Of a DNA stretch of 9,200 bases, positions 6,131 to 9,200 are shown piece by piece. Origin of the DNA: Eubacteriales bacterium (lineage in GTDB: Bacteria; Bacillota; Clostridia; Christensenellales; SZUA-584); contig JAQTSP010000093.1 of NCBI GenBank assembly GCA_028711205.1, positions 1-9,200 of the forward strand, written 5' to 3'. Both the position numbers and the translations under genes were made by a program. Numbering within the stretch: the first letter of the stretch is position 1; every line of letters begins with the position of its first letter. Below the pieces are notes generated by a model. It was not told where the DNA came from. It did no database searches and saw only the letters and a program-made list of their open reading frames with translations.

Positions 6131-6160
6131 GCTTAACTGATTATCGCATAATAGTTAAGC
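6131..6160 (+). promoter_or_regulatory. Long hairpin in the operon leader
   Basis: GCTTAACT (6131-6138) pairs perfectly with AGTTAAGC (6153-6160). Inside, ATTAT (6140-6144) pairs with ATAAT (6148-6152) around a CGC loop, leaving only G6139 unpaired. No T tract follows, so it is not a classical terminator. It could be a fourth operator, since the centre TTATCGCATAA resembles the 6091-6126 repeats, or an RNA hairpin protecting or regulating the leader. The rest of the leader (6161-6317) is AT-rich and I see no known riboswitch in it. Confidence 0.55.
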
Positions 6161-6317
6161 AAATGCAACATATTTGGGATATGCGTCAGGACTTTTGTTT
6201 AAAACGATTAAAAAAAGAAAACATAATATAGACAGAAATTTTTAAAATTTATATCTTAAGGGAATTGCTTCTTTGTTAATCTCAGAAGTAATAATAAATT
6301 TGAAAGGTGAAAAAATT

Positions 6318-7394
6318 ATGGCAAAGAAAAAGATCAGGTTAGCTTTGGTAGGGGTTGGCAATTGCGCAGGTTCATTGGTGCAGGGCATTTATTTTTATAC
6401 AAATAGCTCTGTAGCTGAGGAACAAGGGGGGCTGATGCATTACAACCTGGGCGGATACGAGCCCTCTGACATTGAAGTTGTTTTGGGTTTTGATATCGAC
6501 TCGAAAAAAATTGGTAAAGATGTAAGCGAAGCGATATGGGAATGGCCAAACTGTGCATACAAAATAGGGGATGTTCCATTTATGAACGCTCCGGTTTTAA
6601 AAGGGCCGGTGCTGGACGGTGCGCCGGAACACTTGCGCCATTATTACGGGAAAGATTATTTTACGGTTGACGAAAATCATCCTCCTGTTGATGTGGCACA
6701 GGCATTGAAGGACAATAATATCGACGTGATACTCATCAATCTTCCTACAGGTTCGTATGAAGCGGCACGTTATTATTTGGAAGCAGCAAAGACAGCAAAG
6801 TGCGGTATCGTCAATGGTATCCCGGAACTTCTCGCAAGCGATAAGAAAGTTGCACAGGGTTGCATGGATGCGGGAGTGCCTATTCTTGGTGATGACTGGA
6901 AGAGTCAGATCGGCGCCACCATTGTTCATCGTGCCCTGGCAAAGCTTTTTGAGGACAGGGGTATTAATATTAAAAAATCTTACCAATTAAATTATGCAGG
7001 GAACACAGATTTTATTAACCTGGTCATGAGAGGCGAGACAAAGCACGTCACGAAACATGACGCGATCTCCAGCATATTGAAAAAAGATACACCTATCGCA
7101 CCGGGATTTGCCTTTGTGGACAATCAGGGAGATCAAAAGACGGCAAGGATACTGATAGAAGGTACAAAATTTGGTGGTGCGCCGGTAAGATTATTGTTGC
7201 ATCTTGAAGTGGAAGATTCGCCGAATTCTGGCGGTATCAGTATAGATGCTGTGCGTTGCTGTAAGTTGGCTATGGATAGAGGCTTATCCGGAGCAATAGA
7301 AGCGCCGTCATCTTATTTCTTTAAACATCCTCCGGTTCAGTATACGGATGACGAATGCAGAGAATTGTTAGAAGATTTCATCGCCGGCAAATAA
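6318..7394 (+). CDS. ino1: Inositol-3-phosphate synthase (myo-inositol-1-phosphate synthase)
   Basis: NAD-dependent enzyme that isomerises D-glucose 6-phosphate to 1D-myo-inositol 3-phosphate (EC 5.5.1.4), cytoplasmic. At 358 residues it is of the short bacterial/archaeal type. Visible motifs are the Rossmann loop VGVGNCAGS (11-19), NLPTGSYEAARYYLEAA (141-157), NGIPELLASD (166-175), the catalytic-lysine region GDDWKSQIGAT (191-201), YAGNTDF (226-232), KFGGAPV (284-290) and EDSPNSGGISIDAVR (299-313). All are the expected family hallmarks and none is broken. ATG 6318 is chosen because AAAGGTG precedes it by about 9 nt and the Rossmann strand follows at once. A TTG at 6273 with AAGGGA upstream would add 15 atypical residues. 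It is the first gene of an operon with a PfkB-type kinase and a Gfo/Idh/MocA oxidoreductase, under a divergent LacI-family repressor. That suggests induction by a sugar-like compound rather than constitutive lipid synthesis (inference). Confidence 0.93.
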   Translation: MAKKKIRLALVGVGNCAGSLVQGIYFYTNSSVAEEQGGLMHYNLGGYEPSDIEVVLGFDIDSKKIGKDVSEAIWEWPNCAYKIGDVPFMNAPVLKGPVLDGAPEHLRHYYGKDYFTVDENHPPVDVAQALKDNNIDVILINLPTGSYEAARYYLEAAKTAKCGIVNGIPELLASDKKVAQGCMDAGVPILGDDWKSQIGATIVHRALAKLFEDRGINIKKSYQLNYAGNTDFINLVMRGETKHVTKHDAISSILKKDTPIAPGFAFVDNQGDQKTARILIEGTKFGGAPVRLLLHLEVEDSPNSGGISIDAVRCCKLAMDRGLSGAIEAPSSYFFKHPPVQYTDDECRELLEDFIAGK

Positions 7395-7457
7395 CAGCCA
7401 CACTTAAAATGATTTTATATGAATTGGCAGCTTAGATTTTGTGGAAGGTATTGGAAC

Positions 7458-8381
7458 ATGGATAAACAATTGGACGTAGTGGTTATCGGGAATATTATCA
7501 ACGAGACGATAAAATTCCCGAACAAAACCATAGGGCCGGTATTGGGAAGTCCGGCTGCATACTCAAGTCTTGTGATGTCCGCCGTGGGCACCAGGGTGGG
7601 GCTGGTTTCGTATTATGGATCTGACACGAGCGAGTGGATGAGCCAGCAGCTTGACGACGTGGATCATACGGGGCTGATCTTGCATGAGCGCAGCACAACA
7701 AACTTTCTGCATTACCGGAAAGACGGAACAAAATATGTTGAATATGTGTATAAAGCGCCGGATATATTTGCGAAGGATATACCCAGAGAATATCTGGACT
7801 GCGATTATTTCTACATTTGTCCCATGGATTATGAAGTGGATATAAGCGTCAATAAAATGCTTTATGAAATGGGGAAGAATGTCGTTGTCGATCTGGGAGG
7901 ATACGGCGGCGCGACTTCAAAGGAATACTATACGATATTTGATGCAAAGGGCGATAGTATACTGTCCGAAGTGGCTAAATACAGCACAATCATAAAGGCG
8001 AGCCGTGAGGATTTGACGCACATTGCACCCGGCATGAATCTGGACAGCATTTCAAGGTACTTTTTCTCAAAAGGCGCAAAAATATGTGTTGTGACACTTG
8101 GAGAGAAGGGCAGCTATTTGAAAAAAGAGGGCGAACAGGAAGTCCAGATAGAGAGCTTTATGGCCGATAATCCTATTGATTTCACAGGCGCAGGCGATTC
8201 TTTCGGCGCCGGATTTATGGCAAGCCTCAGCCAGGAGCCTGACATCAATAAAGCGATTATTTATGGCAATGCTGTTGCTTCATTGGTGATTGAGAAAACG
8301 AGAGGCTGTATCAAGGAGAGGATGCCCTCGTTTAACGATGTTGAAAATCGGATTAATCAAATATATGAAAGGAAGATGTAA
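7458..8381 (+). CDS. PfkB-family carbohydrate (possibly inositol) kinase
   Basis: ATP-dependent kinase of the ribokinase/PfkB family, 307 residues, normal length. The C-terminal signature DFTGAGDSFGAGF (241-253) carries the catalytic Asp247 and the GAGD anion hole; TLGEKGS (213-219) and the KASREDL segment (180-186) are also family-typical. In the N-terminal substrate region the usual Gly-Gly motif is replaced by GSPAAYSS (30-37), so substrate choice may be unusual. ATG 7458 is preferred because GGAAGG lies 9 nt upstream; an ATG at 7419 has no ribosome binding site. It lies 63 nt after the inositol-3-phosphate synthase gene and 2 nt before the oxidoreductase gene, and is surely in the same operon. 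PfkB-type myo-inositol 3-kinases are known in archaea, so inositol is a reasonable candidate substrate. Other possibilities are a keto-sugar acid or another polyol; the sequence alone does not decide. Confidence 0.87.
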   Translation: MDKQLDVVVIGNIINETIKFPNKTIGPVLGSPAAYSSLVMSAVGTRVGLVSYYGSDTSEWMSQQLDDVDHTGLILHERSTTNFLHYRKDGTKYVEYVYKAPDIFAKDIPREYLDCDYFYICPMDYEVDISVNKMLYEMGKNVVVDLGGYGGATSKEYYTIFDAKGDSILSEVAKYSTIIKASREDLTHIAPGMNLDSISRYFFSKGAKICVVTLGEKGSYLKKEGEQEVQIESFMADNPIDFTGAGDSFGAGFMASLSQEPDINKAIIYGNAVASLVIEKTRGCIKERMPSFNDVENRINQIYERKM

Positions 8382-8383
8382 AG

Positions 8384-9200
8384 ATGAAAAAAATTGGAGT
8401 AGGCATTATTGGCAGCGGTTCAATTGCCGAGATTGGTCATTGCCCTTCCATACAGGCCTTGCCAAACGCGGAACTCATCGCACTGTGTGATACCAACAAA
8501 GATTTTCTTGAGTCCATGGCGAAAAAATGGGAACCGAAGAGAACGTATTCGGATTATCATGATATGCTTGGTGACAAAGATATCCAGGTCGTGATCGTGG
8601 CGACCCCGAACAGGTATCACGCACAGCAGGCCATCGACGCCATGCGCGCAAAAAAGCATGTGATCGTCGAGAAGCCGTTCGCGTGTACACACGATGAAGC
8701 GTGGGCCATGGTCGACGTATGTAAAAAGGAAGGCGTGTTCCTGATGGCCGGCACGAACCAGCGGTTTTGGGAGCAGAACGTTATCGCGCGCAGGCTTATC
8801 GACGACGGTTTTATCGGCAAGCCGATGATGGGCCGCTCGTCGCTGCACGAAGGCTGGGGGCTCTATCATGAGCAGCTTTCTTTTACGAGGTTCCGCGCGA
8901 CGCCTGCGGAGGCAGGCGCGGGCGCTTTGTTTGACCTTGGAGCGCACAGGGCCGATCTGCTGGTATTTCTGATGAACAGCAAACCCAAGCGCGTGATCGG
9001 CATCGTGAAGCGTCTGGTAACGCCCGCGGAATATACCACTCTGGATGACTCCTTCTGGATCACGATTGAATTTGAGAACGGAGCTACCGGTGTGATCAGC
9101 GGCGACCGTTATTCGCCCGCGGTTTCCAACATTTCTGAGGTATACGGAAGCGAAGGGACCATATTTACCGGTTCTGAAGCGACGAATCCTTTCCAAAGCG
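8384..9200 (+). CDS. Gfo/Idh/MocA-family oxidoreductase, 3' end missing
   Basis: NAD(P)-dependent dehydrogenase of the glucose-fructose oxidoreductase / inositol 2-dehydrogenase family; 272 residues are visible of an expected 330-390. The N-terminal Rossmann loop GIIGSGSIAEIGH (residues 7-19) has the GxGxxx pattern. VIVATPNRYH (70-79) and VEKPFA (95-100) follow, with EKP carrying the family's conserved lysine. Further on, DLGAHRADLL (184-193) holds the Asp/His pair usual for catalysis. ATG 8384 follows the kinase stop by 2 nt, with AAAGGAAG in the kinase's last codons as ribosome binding site, so the two are translationally close. Inositol dehydrogenases (IolG) belong to this family, and the neighbours make an inositol or inosose substrate likely, but many other sugars are handled by the family. 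Base composition becomes clearly more GC-rich after about 8580 than in the two upstream genes. Confidence 0.92.
   Translation, partial: MKKIGVGIIGSGSIAEIGHCPSIQALPNAELIALCDTNKDFLESMAKKWEPKRTYSDYHDMLGDKDIQVVIVATPNRYHAQQAIDAMRAKKHVIVEKPFACTHDEAWAMVDVCKKEGVFLMAGTNQRFWEQNVIARRLIDDGFIGKPMMGRSSLHEGWGLYHEQLSFTRFRATPAEAGAGALFDLGAHRADLLVFLMNSKPKRVIGIVKRLVTPAEYTTLDDSFWITIEFENGATGVISGDRYSPAVSNISEVYGSEGTIFTGSEATNPFQS

Noticed and set aside
6131..6317. Riboswitch in the leader of the inositol-phosphate operon
   Set aside because: Apart from the one hairpin I see no conserved riboswitch core, no terminator/anti-terminator pair and no sequestered ribosome binding site.
8420..9196. Open frame of 258 codons on the minus strand
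   Set aside because: It is antisense to the Gfo/Idh/MocA gene, whose plus-strand frame has all family motifs and runs off the window edge. The minus frame shows no family pattern.

Overview
The window looks like a chromosomal segment of an anaerobic, clostridia-type Firmicute of middling GC content. This rests on several things: GC-rich housekeeping coding sequence (typA), AT-rich intergenic DNA, strong AGGAGG-type ribosome binding sites, sigma-A-like promoters, a Crp/Fnr regulator beside thioredoxin, a small Cys/His lipoprotein and a LacI-controlled sugar-type operon. The genus cannot be fixed from the sequence. There are no rRNAs, tRNAs, insertion sequences or CRISPR arrays.

Left part (1-3670). 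The window opens inside typA (ribosome-associated GTPase, 5' end missing), which is closed by a hairpin terminator. Next come a good promoter driving a short, apparently frame-broken relic (about 1919-2051), and a small lipoprotein on the minus strand with a His/Cys metal-site-like tail. A Crp/Fnr-family regulator with its own promoter follows, then a standard thioredoxin closed by a strong terminator.

Middle part (3671-5032). A stand-alone radical SAM protein lies on the minus strand, followed by an AT-rich gap. The gap ends in a 37-codon stub that looks like the first part of a MurR/RpiR-family regulator. The stub is cut off at a 20-nt tandem duplication that overlaps the end of the next gene.

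Right part (5005-9200). A LacI-family repressor (minus strand) is divergent from a plus-strand operon: inositol-3-phosphate synthase, a PfkB-family sugar or inositol kinase, and a Gfo/Idh/MocA NAD(P)-dependent oxidoreductase that runs off the end. The divergent spacer holds a TTGACA promoter. Just downstream of it lie three 12-bp tandem repeats centred on an ATCGAT-like core, and then a long hairpin whose centre resembles the same core. The simplest reading is a LacI-repressed inositol (phosphate) pathway. One possibility is that the kinase makes inositol phosphate and the synthase interconverts it with glucose 6-phosphate, while the oxidoreductase acts on inositol or inosose. That pathway assignment is inference. 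This operon and its control region are the most interesting part of the window.
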